From: Rotaria sp. Silwood1 | Lineage: Eukaryota; Rotifera; Eurotatoria; Philodinida; Philodinidae | DNA length: 64,000 bases | Assembly: GCA_905250075.1 (NCBI GenBank) | Contig: CAJNOP010000486.1 | Location: forward strand, 36,106-100,105 | Reading direction: 5' to 3' | Shown: piece after piece, positions 12,200 to 23,996 of the stretch | Numbering within the stretch: position 1 is the stretch's first letter | Layout: each line of letters begins with the position of its first letter | The notes under the pieces: generated by a model | What the model was told of the DNA's origin: nothing | The model's input: the letters and a program-made list of their open reading frames with translations, nothing else | Database searches by the model: none | Translations under genes and position numbers: made by a program

Positions 12200-12570
12200 G
12201 AAACCACGCCTATCTACTTCAACTTTGATTTTCTTAAAGTTGAAGCTCTAAAGTGTGTTACTTTAGCTTTCATTCTTAAACTTGGAAGTAGCACTTCAAC
12301 TTTAACTCTTAAAGCAAAGCTAAAGTACCAACTGAATTATCCACCAAATTAGCGCTCGACTAATTGTACTCACAGAATGACTACTCAGTCAAAGAATAAT
12401 TATCTAATTATTATTCTGCCACTTAGTTGAGAAACCAATAAGTAATCAATTAGTAGTACTTACCAAACTAGCATCAATTAGACGAGTACTAATTGGATGA
12501 GTACTTATTAATGGAGTAATAATTAAGTGAGTATTAAATGGATGAGTACGAAATAATTAATTATTAGCTG
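12200..12570. repeat. Two adjacent word islands (CAACTT/AAGTTG, then GAGTACTAATT)
   Basis: 12210-12330 repeats ACTTCAACTTT, CTTAAAGTTGAAG, CTAAAG and ACTTTAG in both orientations. 12355-12570 switches to TAATTAG, GAGTACTAATTGG, GGATGAGTACT and similar. Each forms imperfect hairpins. They lie just beyond the telomere-like tract that cuts the ART-TPR fragment. Confidence 0.55.
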
Positions 12571-13563
12571 TTTAACAGTCACATATTGCTTTTCACTTAC
12601 GAGGAAACCCATCCAACTGATAACTTTCGTTCAAGCTGATATTTTGCTCATAGGTAGGGTTTATCGTGTACGGTAAAACCCTAGAACGGTTCATGCCATT
12701 GCCTCTGCATTTCAGAGATACACAGATAATAAGTTTCTATAGAAATGGCATTATTATTAAATGTGCCAAAATTCTTGCAACGCTTTCTTATGTTGTATAT
12801 ATCTTGACTTAGGAAAATGATAAAATTTTAATTTTTTCCTTATAAGATGCGCCACAAAACGCTCCACCAAGTTTGATAAAAGAAATTTCTAATGACCTTC
12901 TCTAATGATTTTACCACAATAAACAAAAATCACCTGTATGATTATACTATTTCCTGTCACATTTAGCATAACAAAGATTTTTGGAAAACTTTTTTATTGC
13001 GTATATATCTCGATTTGCGAAAATGATAGCATTTTAATTTTCTTCATACAAAATGAGTCGTCGAAAGCTCTGCAAAAGTTTTATGGACAAATCTGTGATG
13101 AAATTTTTTAAAAAATTACTTTACCCTGTTTTTGTTCATTGCCCGTTTAGAACAATATATAGCATGTAAAATGGCAAAAAGAGTTTCCGTAAAAGAAATT
13201 TTTTCGAATTTCATCGCATTTCAAGGCATCATCAATTGTACTTTTTCTTATTTTATGGTGCATTCGGTTTTTTTCATAGATGACATAGGGAAACCGAATG
13301 AAAAAGTCCTGAAAATGTACTGGTCTTATTTAAAAACGTTTACAAAAGTTTTCTTTTAACACTCTCTTATCCAAGAGGAATAGAGACCGATATCTTGTGC
13401 CATTACTTTTCAATCGCACTTTATTAAAAAAAAGCTTCTACGAAAACGTTTAATGATATTCTCACATTTATATCTCTTCTTTCTTAAGTTAGAACCTTTA
13501 TTTTTCTACAATAAATATACATTTAAATACGCCTTAAAATTACTTTTTCTTTGTTGAATTTAC
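12571..13563. other. Non-coding, with a diverged direct duplication
   Basis: Segments near 12775-12860 and 12975-13065 are diverged direct copies. They share TATATATCT, AAAATGATA and ATTTTAATTTT in the same order, ending in GATGCGCC versus AATGAGTCG. The 75-residue frame at 13132-13359 is not recognised and shows no supporting structure. Confidence 0.45.
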
Positions 13564-13567
13564 TTAA

Positions 13568-15932
13568 GGGAGGACTACACCCCTCCCCCCAAGCATAGTA
13601 ATTCTTTCGACCATTTTATAGAGCAAATAAAACTCCATATACTATAAAATTTTCACGAGGGTTGGACCTTTCTTGATAGAGTTACAGCCTTCACAAGTTA
13701 TAGGCCTTTTAGGACTCCTTAGCCACAAAAACATTTCGAAGTTTTTTTAAACAGAATTTGAGCCTGATTTTTATGTGGTCTGAATAGAGAAGCAAAAGTT
13801 GTATATACCATGAAATTTTTACAATTATAGTACGAGTATTCATGGAGAAACAGCGATTTTCCTGTCAAATCCATTTTTCACGTGTCTAACAGTATCTTCC
13901 AAAAACCTTGCCTGCAATCTCGGAACTATGACTTAATCGAAAGAAAAATCTGTTATAACTAAAAGATGCGCCATCAAATTCTGCGCATACTAAGCCGAAT
14001 AGATTTTTTACTTTCGAACAAGTATTCGAAAAAACAATGAGTTTTGTAAATAATCTGCCAACAAGCATATTTTAGCATTTTTTGCTTTTCAAAAATCTAC
14101 ATTTTCTCAGCTTTAATAAAATAAAAACTTAACTCAGAATATGTCATTCGATAGAGAATTTAAAATTGTACCAGAAATTTTATTTTGTAATCTAATAAAT
14201 TCAGGCAGTCTGCCTAATAAATACTAAATACATCAGTTGTTCTGAATAAACTTGCTATTGATCGATCTTTTCGGGAGGAAATTTCAATTTGGAGTTAGTC
14301 AAAACATTTCTTTCATCTGTTCAGTTTGTAGAGCATTAAATTCTCTACAAAATTATATATTCTGATCCTGGCTACATGCCCTTCGTACCTATGTATAAGT
14401 CGCTCTGTTTTGAGGCGTATGAAATCATGAAAAAATACTGCAAATTTTCACTAATTTACTAATGCCGAAGAAGAAGCAAAAAAACCACGTTGAAGGAAGA
14501 TGAATAATTTGGGCTCATAATATATATATTATTTTGTAGAGAATTTAATGCTCTACAAACTGAACAGATGAAAGAAATGTTTTGACTAACTCCAAGTTGA
14601 AGTTTCCTCCCGAAAAGATCGATCAATAGCAAGTTTATTCAGAACAACTGATGTATTTAGTATTTATTAGGCAGACTGCCTGAATTTATTAGATTACAAA
14701 ATAAAATTTCTGGTACAATTTTAAATTCTCTATCGAATGACATATTCTGAGTTAAGTTTTTATTTTATTAAAGCTGAGAAAATGTAGATTTTTGAAAAGC
14801 AAAAAATGCTAAAATATGCTTGTTGGCAGATTATTTACAAAAGTCATTGTTTTTTCGAATATTTGTTCGAAAGTACACACTAAGATAAAATGTGTCGCAT
14901 GTGTCGTACGTTGCGACACAATGTACGACACCTTCAAGTGCGACACGAGGAGCTCGTTGCGACACATTTCTTCTAGCAAGCGCACGACACATAAAAATGC
15001 GACACATGCGACACATTTTGACCACGTGGGTTCGAATCTATTCTTCATCGCTTTTTTCTTTTTTTTTGTCTTACAGAAGCGAATAATTCTGTTTTTCAGC
15101 TTAAAATAAATTAGTAATACATATTCGTACAACTCAAGACGGGTAGATATTAAGATCTCTCCGTCTCGAGTCGATTTGATCTCGATCAGACCGCTTCCAG
15201 GCAGTCCATTCTGGTTCATCTATCGATCTCTGAACATGTGCTCGAATAATGGCTATTCGAGAAATAATCTAGAAGAAAAGGCATACAGAACTGTGTAAGT
15301 TTAGTCTGTTCAGCTGTGTCGGTTATATATAGCTGTGCACGCGAAACGAAACGGTGAATAAATGATTAGCGGACAGACCACGACACATCTATAATACGAC
15401 ACATTCTGACTGCGACACATTTTTGTAGTGGTGTGTGCGACACTATCGTGAACGACACATTAGTGCGACACATTTTATTTTAGTGTGTAAAAATTCTATT
15501 CCGCTTAGTATGCGCAGAATCTGATGGCGCATCTTTTAGTTATAACAGATTTTTCTTTCGATTAAGTCATAGTTCCGAGATTGCAGGCAAGGTTTTTGGA
15601 AGATATTGTTAGATACGTGAAAAATGGATTTGACAGGAAAATCGCTGTTTCTCCATGAATACTCGTACTATAATTGTAAAAATTTCATGGTATATACAAC
15701 TTTTGCTTCTCTATTCAGACCACATAAAAATCAGGTTAAAATTTTTTTTAAAAAAACTTCGAAATGTTTTTGTGGCTAAGGAGTCCTAAAAGGCCTACAA
15801 CTTGTGAAGGCTGTAACTCTATCAAGAAAGGTCCAACCCTCGTGAAAATTTTATAGTATATGGAGTTTTATTTTCTCTATAAAATGGTCGAAAAAATTAC
15901 TATGCTAGGGGAGGGGGGAGTATAGTCCTCCC
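13568..15932. mobile_element. Large foldback with TTAA target (piggyBac-like, non-autonomous)
   Basis: The tips GGGAGGACTACAC (left) and GTATAGTCCTCCC (right) are flanked by TTAA at 13564-13567 and 15933-15936. The arms are long: left 13568 to about 14360, loop about 14361-14515, right from about 14516 to 14873 and again 15490-15932. The pairing is close throughout, for example around the AGGCAGACTGCCT segment. TTAA duplication is typical of piggyBac-type transposition, but the tips are not classical piggyBac and no transposase is present. The right arm is interrupted by a separate 612-bp element, so the two insertions are ordered in time. Confidence 0.8.
14876..15487. mobile_element. TA-flanked element with GCGACACAT subterminal repeats
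   Basis: The ends CACACTAAGATAAAATGTGT and the complement of ACACATTTTATTTTAGTGTG form a 24-bp TIR. TA lies on both sides (14874-14875, 15488-15489), and removing the element restores the palindromic arm of the host foldback. Within ~130 bp of each end there are numerous copies of CGACACAT/ATGTGTCG in both orientations, as expected of clustered transposase-binding sites. No transposase is present. The open frames here (e.g. 14809-15219) are artefacts. Confidence 0.8.
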
Positions 15933-15936
15933 TTAA

Positions 15937-17405
15937 ATGGTTACAAATATATATCCATAAGAAAGATTATGAGAATTGTTTTTTCATATGTTAAAACAAA
16001 AGAAAAAGAGTGTAAATATTCCAGTTTGTATTACAGTGTTTGAGGCTCTATAAAAATATGTAATTTATTTTGATTTTAATCTTTCCTTAGTTCCTCATCC
16101 AACGTCCACACTATTTTACAGACATTTGTATATTATTGTATAGAGTGACACATTAGGAAATCCAGTTCCATCTGTAATAGAGCTGGCGGCGCACAGACCA
16201 TATGAGAAGAAGGTGAACTCTTTTAGTATCAAACTGGCGAAAAAATGTTCTCTCTTATCAGTTTTTTCCGAGGAAAAACAGCAGGTCTTTCTAAAAAATG
16301 GCTGTATACTCACTTTGCAGAGTGACATTTTGAAAATTGTCTGCTCTATAACTCTTCAATGATTCATTCGATTTGACTCAAACTTTTACAGCAGATGTAA
16401 AGGAAAGGGTCATATAAGTGGTAACAATTTCAGCTCTTAATCTTGCATCGTTCAGGACAAATTTACAATACATTGAAAAATGTAGAGTGACATTTTTTTC
16501 TAAAAAAAATGTGGAATAATGGTTTTTCCGAAAATATTTCGGAGCGAACTCATTCAAAAGTACTCTTTACAATTATAATTTAACTCAGGAAAATTTGACG
16601 AGTAAATCTGAGTTGATTGTGTACTGACCTGGTCACTCATTTCCCATTCAAATCTAAAAAATGATTGAAACGTTTCACACGAGTAAAACTACTTTTACTA
16701 TTGAATTAGGCAGACATTGAACTTTACAGCGTGGATTTCCTTTAATATCTAATAAAGTGTAGGCAAACTTTTGCCATAAAATGTAGATATAGCGAGTCAA
16801 AAAAATACACACACTTCTTAGAGATTGCTAAGACCAACTTTTATTCTTCCGAGCTAATCGTACTAAAAAGTTGTAATTCACTCATAATTCAGTTTCAATT
16901 TTATTCTAATTACTTTTGTTCTGACAACATAGAATCTCCTCAGTTTCTTAAGAGTAGAATTTCCATAAAATAACGAAAACTTAGGGTTTGATATTCAATT
17001 CAGGAATGCATCTTTATCAAACCTTTAATATATCCACGTCACTCTTATCTCTTAGCTACTAAGATATCGGAAATATAAAAAAAACACATTCAATTCATAA
17101 ATATATTTTTTCGCCAATATATAGGATGTTCTAGGACTTCTGATTTGAGTCGGACAATAATTCTTTCTACTTTTGAAATATGTTATTGAGCAGATGTCTA
17201 TAAAGAGAAAATGTAGAGGACAAAAATACTTAAGGCATTTCGTTCTCTAACCGATCGTTTATTATCCTTCATATTACAATTAATGTTCATCAAGACGATT
17301 TCTCTTTACATCGATTGCCTTGGTGAGAAGTCTAGAGTCAGATTTTGGAATATTTTTCTTTGTATCTTTTCTTACAGAAGTTTTTATCTATTTTCAATTG
17401 ATCAT
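15937..17405. other. Non-coding, TE debris
   Basis: No gene recognised. AGAGTGACA occurs near 16140, 16318 and 16483, a possible remnant of a repeat family. The rest is AT-rich. Confidence 0.4.
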
Positions 17406-17407
17406 GT

Positions 17408-17465
17408 AGGGGTATGGGTGTGGGTCATTGAAGAGAATCATACTCACACTCACGCCAACACACCC
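17408..17465. repeat. Telomere-like hairpin (G arm then C arm)
   Basis: GGGGTATGGGTGTGGGT, a ~20-nt loop, then degenerate C-rich ACTCACACTCACGCCAACACACCC. Confidence 0.6.
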
Positions 17466-17683
17466 TTTTTTCGTACAGATAAAGTAAGCAAATACTACTA
17501 TCAAGTATTACTGTTGGTATCATAAATACAATTTTACCTTTTTTCAAATAAGAAAAATAGAGGGGTAGCATTTCATAGATAATTTTCACTTGTTATCTAA
17601 GAGAATAAAAAGAATAGAATTAAAATGAACTTTATGAATGATAATGTTTTGATGTGAATAGAGCAAATTTTCAGAACTCTTGT

Positions 17684-18417
17684 TCGATTAATTAAAATCC
17701 GAGTTAAAATTTGATTTTTTTTGTGTTCATTTTTATTTCATGATGATGTGTTCTCTTGTTTTTCATATACTATAGACTGATTTGAATTGGTCATATATTT
17801 ACTATTATAGCTCTATAGTGTTCCTTTATCTATACTGTATATCTTAGATTTCTATCGTCTTGTATGTATATATATATAATGTCAAGTATAGTGATTGTCG
17901 CATACTATTACAAACTTGATTTTCATTTGTACAATAAACCTTATTTCACATATTCGTTATATGTTATATATACATGACACTATGTACTAATATATTCCGA
18001 GATAACTTTCTATATTATATGTTTACTTTCTTGTATTATGACATATAGAGTTCGCCTATTGGTATAGAGACCATAACCATTATACTAACAAATGAACTCT
18101 ATATGTCATAATACAAGAAAGTAAGCATAGTCTAGAAAGTTATCTTGGAATATATTAGTACATAGTGTCATGCATATGTACCATATCACAAATATGTGAA
18201 ATACGGTTTAATGTACAAATGAAAAACAAGTTTGTAATAGTATGTGACAGTCACTATCTTGACATTACATATATATATATTATAGAGTTATAATAGTAAA
18301 TATATGACCAATTCATATCAGTCTATAGTATATGAAAAACAAGAGAATACATCACCATGAAAGAAAAATGAATACAAAAAAAAATCAAATTTTAACTCGA
18401 TCTTCTCATTAATCGGA
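17684..18417. mobile_element. ~730-bp palindromic foldback element
   Basis: Inverted arms about 17684-18052 and 18094-18417 around a ~41-bp centre. The arms pair along their whole length: GAGTTAAAATTTGATTTTTT near 17701 pairs with AAAATCAAATTTTAACTC near 18381, and ACATATAGAGTTC at 18041 pairs with GAACTCTATATGT at 18094. There is no coding capacity and no clear target duplication. MITE or foldback of unknown class. Confidence 0.8.
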
Positions 18418-19065
18418 CTATAGTTATTTAGTTTAAAAGTCAATGCTTATAATATTTCGAATTTTCAAAACATAGAACATTGGTTTTTTGCAAGGTAATA
18501 ATACGTTTTACTTACGGGACAGGAATACTCAAGCATTTAAACTGACTACTATTCGTTTTGAAAATTTGCTCTGTATTCATGAATATAATTCGTTTTCACT
18601 GCTTCTTGTTATTCTGGTCGATAACAAGGAAAAATTATTAACAGAATGCTTCATATGTATTTTTCTTACTTAATAATGGGTAAAATTTCTTTAGTGAGGT
18701 CAAAACAATAGAATGAATGAGAAAAGACCGAAAAGAAAAAATATCGAATGTAAAGAATAGAATGCGAGAGATATTAGTTATAAGATATTGCTTGAATGCA
18801 ACATTGGATTTGATACTATATATTCACTTTACGAAAATAGTGACATTGATGCTAATGAGCTTTTCGATGGGTTATCTAAGTTATTACGAAAAATATTGCT
18901 TATAAAAAAAATGAAACATCATCACTCTACGTTTAGTGACATTTGATCCAGATGTATGTTATGAATTTTCCGATTCGTTTTCTTTACTCAATAAATTTTC
19001 TATCGATGCTATGATTACTATAATGAAAATGAGCTTAATCTTCTAATACGAGATTTTACATAAGG
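18418..19065. other. Non-coding, no gene seen
   Basis: AT-rich. The short frames at 18488-18673 and 18717-18905 are not recognised. Confidence 0.4.
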
Positions 19066-19575
19066 AAAGTTAGCACTAGATTCGAGTTTTTCCTGATAAT
19101 ATTCACTGCTAGACTTGGGTTGAGTTTCTTCTTGCCTGGATCAGATGCAGAATAAAATTTTGCATCGAATGGTGATATTTTCAAGAGGGATTGTCGAGCA
19201 AAAACTGGGAGATTCGCCCAAAATACTAAGTCTGGAACACTCTTCCGATGGTAATCTCCGCTGCTACGCGCTCATGGGGCTTGAGTTAGGTTTCCCGTTA
19301 GTTGGATTCAACGCAGGATTCAATTCTGCACCGATTGGTCATATTTTCGAAGGGATATCATAGGACAAAAGCCGAGCGTTCGATCCTAAATACTGAGTCT
19401 AGGTCCGTCTTCCAACGGGAATTCCTGCTAATATTCGCTCATAAACTTGGATTGACTTACTAGTTAGTTGGATTAGATGCAGACTTCGATTCTGCATCGA
19501 ATGATGATACTTTTAAGGGGGATCATCGAGCAAAAACTGGGAGTTTGGCTCGAAATACTGACGAGGGACCATTCT

Positions 19576-20171
19576 CAACTGTCACATCGCTTTTAAGTCA
19601 AACGTATGCGCATTATGTAGACCCTCATGATCTATGAATTCTCTGAAAAAAGTTCGTGCCGCTAGCTTATTATTGCCGAGATACTGCGTTTTTACTGTAT
19701 GTTAAAGAAAAAAAAGAGCCGTGGTCCCCCTCAGGAACACTGGGAAAACTGAATTTCGAATTTCGACTTGAAACTTTGTGTAGATACAGGCCTCAATGAG
19801 AATACTTTATTGTGAAAGTTTCAGCTCTTTTCGCTGTTCCTATCCTAAGATACAGCGATCGTAAAATTGCTCATATACACCAACAGATCCGATGTTATTA
19901 TTTGAGACTAGGAGCAACTAAAAAATCTGAAATCTTCACAATAAACTATTCTCATTGAGGCCTGTCTACATGCAAAGTTTCAGATGGAAACTCAAAACTC
20001 ACTTTTCCTGACGTTCCTGAGGGGGACCACGGCTTTTTTCTTAAATATACAGTAAAAATGCTATATCTCAGCAATAAGAAGCTAGCAGCACGAACTTTTT
20101 TCTGAAAATTCATAGATCGTGTGGGTCTACATGATGTCCACACACTCGACTCAAAAGCGATGTGACAGTTG
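19576..20171. mobile_element. Foldback element nested in the FB-like left arm
   Basis: The ends CAACTGTCACATCGCTTTT and AAAAGCGATGTGACAGTTG are inverse. The arms pair for ~250 bp on each side (e.g. GCCGTGGTCCCCCTCAGGAA with its inverse near 20010-20030). It interrupts a 166-bp unit; the flanks GGACCATTCT and GGACTCTCTT may be a diverged target duplication. Confidence 0.7.
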
Positions 20172-20751
20172 GGACTCTCTTCCAGCAGTGCTCCGTGATC
20201 ATTTTCGCTCGGAAGCTTCGGTCGAATCTTTATTTGATTTGGTTAGATATTGAATTCGACTACGCATCGAGTGATGATATATTCTGGGGAGGAGTTTGCT
20301 CTAAATGAGGAACAGTTTGCAAATAATATTAGTGTGGAATACTGATATGAATACCGAAAATTTTCTTGGATCCATATCTGCCAGTATTTGACAGCTTAAT
20401 GAGTGTTTGAGGTTTCATATGGCGTACCAAGTACAATATTCAATATGCGAGAGAAATAGCTGCAAAAACAGTCTTTTGCATACGTAGATTAACTATCATT
20501 TTTATAACTCTTCGTATATTTCTTTGAAAATCTTTGTAACGTACTTGAACTGTTTGGTGCATCACATTAAAACAATTCGATAAATAATCTTTCTGCTATT
20601 ATAGTACAATATCAGTGCAAGTATGCTTTGTATATGAGTTCGCTTGCATGTACCAAAAATGATAATTTAAACATTAAAAAAATTGCACTGTTTTCTATAT
20701 ATCCTTGTTTCAGGAAGAAGAAATTTACGACAACAGGCTATCACAGGCTTT

Positions 20752-20976
20752 CCAAGGGGGAAAAAGCGGATCCTCGGATCCTCGGATCCTTTGGATCCTC
20801 TGGATCCTTTTGGATCCTCTTGGATTCTTTGAGATCCTTTTGGATCCTAGGATCTCAAAGGATCCAAAAGGATCCAAACTGGGATCCAAAAGGATCCGGA
20901 GGATCCAAGAGAATCCAAAAGGATCCAAAAGGATCCAGAGGATCCAAGGATCCTAGGATCCGCTTTTTCCCCCTTG
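20752..20976. mobile_element. GGATCC-repeat palindromic element
   Basis: A ~225-bp palindrome with TIR CAAGGGGGAAAAAGCGGATC and its inverse. The interior is almost entirely GGATCC words: about 20 perfect or near-perfect copies separated by 2-6 bp, mostly A/T runs, mirrored about ~20848. A 7-bp direct repeat AGGCTTT flanks it (20745-20751, 20977-20983). The three overlapping open frames (20628-20996 and shadows) exist only because the repeat lacks stops. Confidence 0.75.
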
Positions 20977-21865
20977 AGGCTTTCTTATCCAATTAACAAT
21001 AAAAGATGATAACTTCTTTTTACAACTACTTGTTTTTATTCTATAAAATAAGCTTTGATTTTCTCTAGAACCCAGGCATGACTATTTTAGACATCATGAG
21101 CACCCCTCCTAAAGAGATAGATATTCATCGATATCAGCGATATTCTGTGACGGAACGTCAACATTCACCATTCACGTGGTGCCATTGATGGCAAGGCAAT
21201 CAATCGGTATCAGGAGATATAATAATTACAACAACAAGAATATTAAAAAAGGCTAAATCCATCTATCAAAGAATCACGATGAAGGCAACAGAAAATCATC
21301 AGTCATGGAGTTTTCCATACTATCCCCTCCACATGTTCGTATGTTTTCATATGCTCCTGAAACGGGTTAACCTAACTTAAATCAACTAAAGCATACCTTG
21401 AAGACAGAATAAAAGCGCAATCCCAAAAGTAAACTAATGCAAAGTGTTTCTTTGAATACACTGCAGCGATGATGACAACATAGTCAACCCAAATCTTATG
21501 AAGATGATGGAAAAATTGCCTACTTCCGGCTGAGCTCAGTTTTTTGTTCAATGATTTCCCTTGTAAATATTACCATTCGATGCAAAATTGAAGTCTGCAT
21601 CTTATCCAACTAACTAGAAACCTAATCCAAGTCAATGAGCGAATATCAATAGAAATTACCATTGGACGAGTGTCCCAGAGTCAGCCTTGTGTGCCGAACC
21701 CTCGATTTTTGTCTGATGACTGCCCTCGAAAATATGATCACTCGATGCAGAATATAATTCTGCATCCAGCTGAAGTAAGAAAAGACACAATCCAGGTCTA
21801 GGAGCGAATATCAGTACGAAAAACTCGAATTCGCTGCTAACTTTCATTACGTCTTCTTAAACTAG

Positions 21866-23205
21866 GCGAATCCGCCAAAGCATTCTCTGATAAAGATCAG
21901 GCGGCATACAACCATCAACGTGGTCAGATGTATGATAATATGGGCGAATACTCGAGAGCACTTTCATATTACGAAAAAACACTTGATATTCGCCAGAAAT
22001 CTCTGCCTCCGAATCATCCCGATTTGGCTACTTCATACAACAACATCGGTGGAGTGTATAAAGGCATGGGTGACAACTCGAGAGCACTTGAATTTTACGA
22101 AAAAGTACATAAAATCTATGAAAAAGCTCTGCCTCCGAATCATCCCGATTTGGCTACTTCATACAACAACATCGGTGGAGTGTATAAAGACATGGGTGAC
22201 AACTCGGAAGCACTTGAATTTTACGAAAAAGCACTTAAAATTCGAGAAAAAGCTCTGCCTCCGAATCATCCCGATTTGGCTACGTCGTACAACAACATCG
22301 GTCAAGTGTATAAGGACATGAATGACTACTCGAAAGCACTTGAATCTTACGAAAAAGCACTCAAAATTAGAGAAAAGGCTCTGCCTCTGAATCATTCCGA
22401 TTTGGCTATTTCTTACGGCAACATCGGTCTAGTGCTTAACAACATGGATGACTACTCGAAAGCAGTTGAATTTTACAAAAAAGCACTTAAAATTAGAGAA
22501 AAAGCTCTGCCTCCGAATCATCCGGATTTGGCTATTTCTTACCGCAACATCGGTCTAGTGCTTAACAACATGGGTGACTACTCGAAAGCACTTGAATTTT
22601 ACGAAAAAGCACATCAAATCTATGAAAAAGCTCTACCTCCGAATCATTCCGATTTGGCTACTTCATACAACAACATCGGTGGAGTGTATAAAGATAGGGG
22701 TGACAACTCGAAAGCACTTGAATTTTACGAAAAAGCACTTAAAATTAGAGAAAAAGCTCTGCCTCCGAATCATTCCGATTTGGCTACGTCGTACAACAAC
22801 ATCGGTCAAGTGTATAAGGACACGGATGACAACTCGAAAGCACTTGAATTTTACGAAAAAGCACTTAAAATTAGAGAAAAAACTCTGCCTCCGAATCATT
22901 CCGATTTGGCTACTTCATACAACAACATCGCTGGAGTGTATCGTGACATGAATGATTACACGAAAACACTTCAATTCCTAGAGAAAGCGCATAAAATAAG
23001 AGAAAAAGCTCTTCCTCCGAATCATCCGGATTTGGCTGGTTCCTACAACAACATCGGTATGACATATGTCGGCAAAGGTGACTACCCAAAAGCACTCTCA
23101 TTCTTAGAAAAAGCACTTGTTATCTTGCAAAAATCACTTCCACCTAATCATCCTAATATTAAAGCGGTCACAAACTCAATCGACTATGTGAAAAAGAAAA
23201 TCTAG
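21866..23205 (+). CDS. Tandem TPR protein, kinesin-light-chain type
   Basis: About ten tandem 42-residue TPR units with the core YEKALKIREKALPPNHPDLA and TSYNNIGxVYKDM, the KLC-like (TPR_10/12) form common in bdelloids. A non-repeat C-terminus ending DYVKKKI matches how these proteins normally finish. TPR superhelices bind peptides or proteins; the partner is unknown. The first in-frame ATG is 21928, but the frame is open to 21841 and the residues ESAKAFSDKDQAAYNHQRGQ continue the TPR pattern. A likely splice acceptor (TTAAACTAG) ends at 21865, so I start the exon at 21866. Upstream exons, which in relatives often encode an ART domain, are not visible; the FB-like element ends only 16 bp before. 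The 126-bp DNA units are nearly identical, indicating recent duplication or gene conversion. It may be a 5'-truncated gene. Confidence 0.7.
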
Positions 23206-23791
23206 CTGTAACTTTTTCTTGTCGCTTGGTCAATAAATTTATTTGTATTGCTATTTGTTTCGATTTTTCTCAGCTCATTTTGACTTACGCGCGCGACAAA
23301 AGAGAGACCCCTTGTCAATGCCATAGGTATCACAGAGCAGACCACACCGGGTTGATAGGGCAATGACCGAAGGTATGCCGTATGAACGGTAGGGACCAAC
23401 GACACATAGAGACCTTACCTAGTACTACACTGCTTCGCTATGGCATGAAAGTTCCTCTTCCTATTGAGTCAGACAACATAGTTATCTGACCCACACTGAT
23501 AACATTGAAAACTCAACTCATCTTATCTCAAAAGAACTCATACTCATACTCATCATAACTGAAAGTATTTATTTTTTCTCGAATAATTATTCTCAACTCA
23601 ACTCAATGTACCACTGACTATGCATATACATATGTATGCATAGATTTTAGAAATCAATTCCATCTGGAATTTTTTTTTCAAGGCTCCCCAGCCAAAATTT
23701 ACAACGCAAAAATGCCATTAACATGGTGGAAAATTTACATAATTATAATGGTGAAAACCTATCGCAAATAACCCGGAAAAATGCCTACTTC
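23206..23791. other. 3' flank of the TPR gene, no gene seen
   Basis: No coding signal. Repeated CTCAACTC and ACTCATACTCATACTCAT words occur at 23510-23610, and a near-palindrome around ATGCATATACATATGTATGCAT at 23620. Confidence 0.4.
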
Positions 23792-23840
23792 GGGTGTGGG
23801 TGTAGATCTTCTTTTGATTCACACCCACACCCCACACCCA
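23792..23840. repeat. Telomere-like hairpin (G arm then C arm)
   Basis: GGGTGTGGGTGTAG, a ~15-nt loop, then CACACCCACACCCCACACCC. Confidence 0.7.
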
Positions 23841-23996
23841 GCCAACGGAAGAGCAAAGTGTTTTCAAAATATCTTCGTCATTTGACATCTTAAATGAAAC
23901 ATAGGTTCTATCAAAAACCTGAAAATTATGGCTACAAAAACTATTCTCGAAATTCAGTATAAACTAGGGGTGTTACTTTACCTTTACTTTATATCC

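Larger units (their letters stand above)
19066..21849. mobile_element. FB-like composite foldback with 166-bp tandem repeats in its arms
   Basis: The left arm starts at GGAAAGTTAGCACTAGATTCG and the right arm ends in the inverse, CGAATTCGCTGCTAACTTTC. The left arm contains tandem copies of a ~166-bp unit: TGCATCGAATGGTGATATTT near 19161, its variant at 19327 and again at 19493, with a further copy near 20265. The right arm (about 21540-21849) has two copies in inverse orientation. Each unit carries a short hairpin GATGCAGA...TCTGCATC. Tandem repeats within inverted arms are the architecture of Drosophila FB elements. No gene is seen in the ~1.2-kb centre (20300-21540). Two other palindromic elements are inserted in it. 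Confidence 0.65.

Noticed and set aside
14809-15219. 136-residue minus-strand frame
   Set aside because: Spans the nested TA element and the foldback arm; crosses an insertion boundary, so it cannot be an ancestral gene.
20628-20996. 122-residue open frame rich in GSSGS/KDPK
   Set aside because: Translation of the GGATCC repeat; all three plus frames and one minus frame stay open because the repeat lacks stops.
21928-23205. CRISPR-like or satellite reading of the 126-bp repeats
   Set aside because: Units are in frame, encode a coherent TPR consensus and end in a typical non-repeat C-terminus, so coding is the better explanation.
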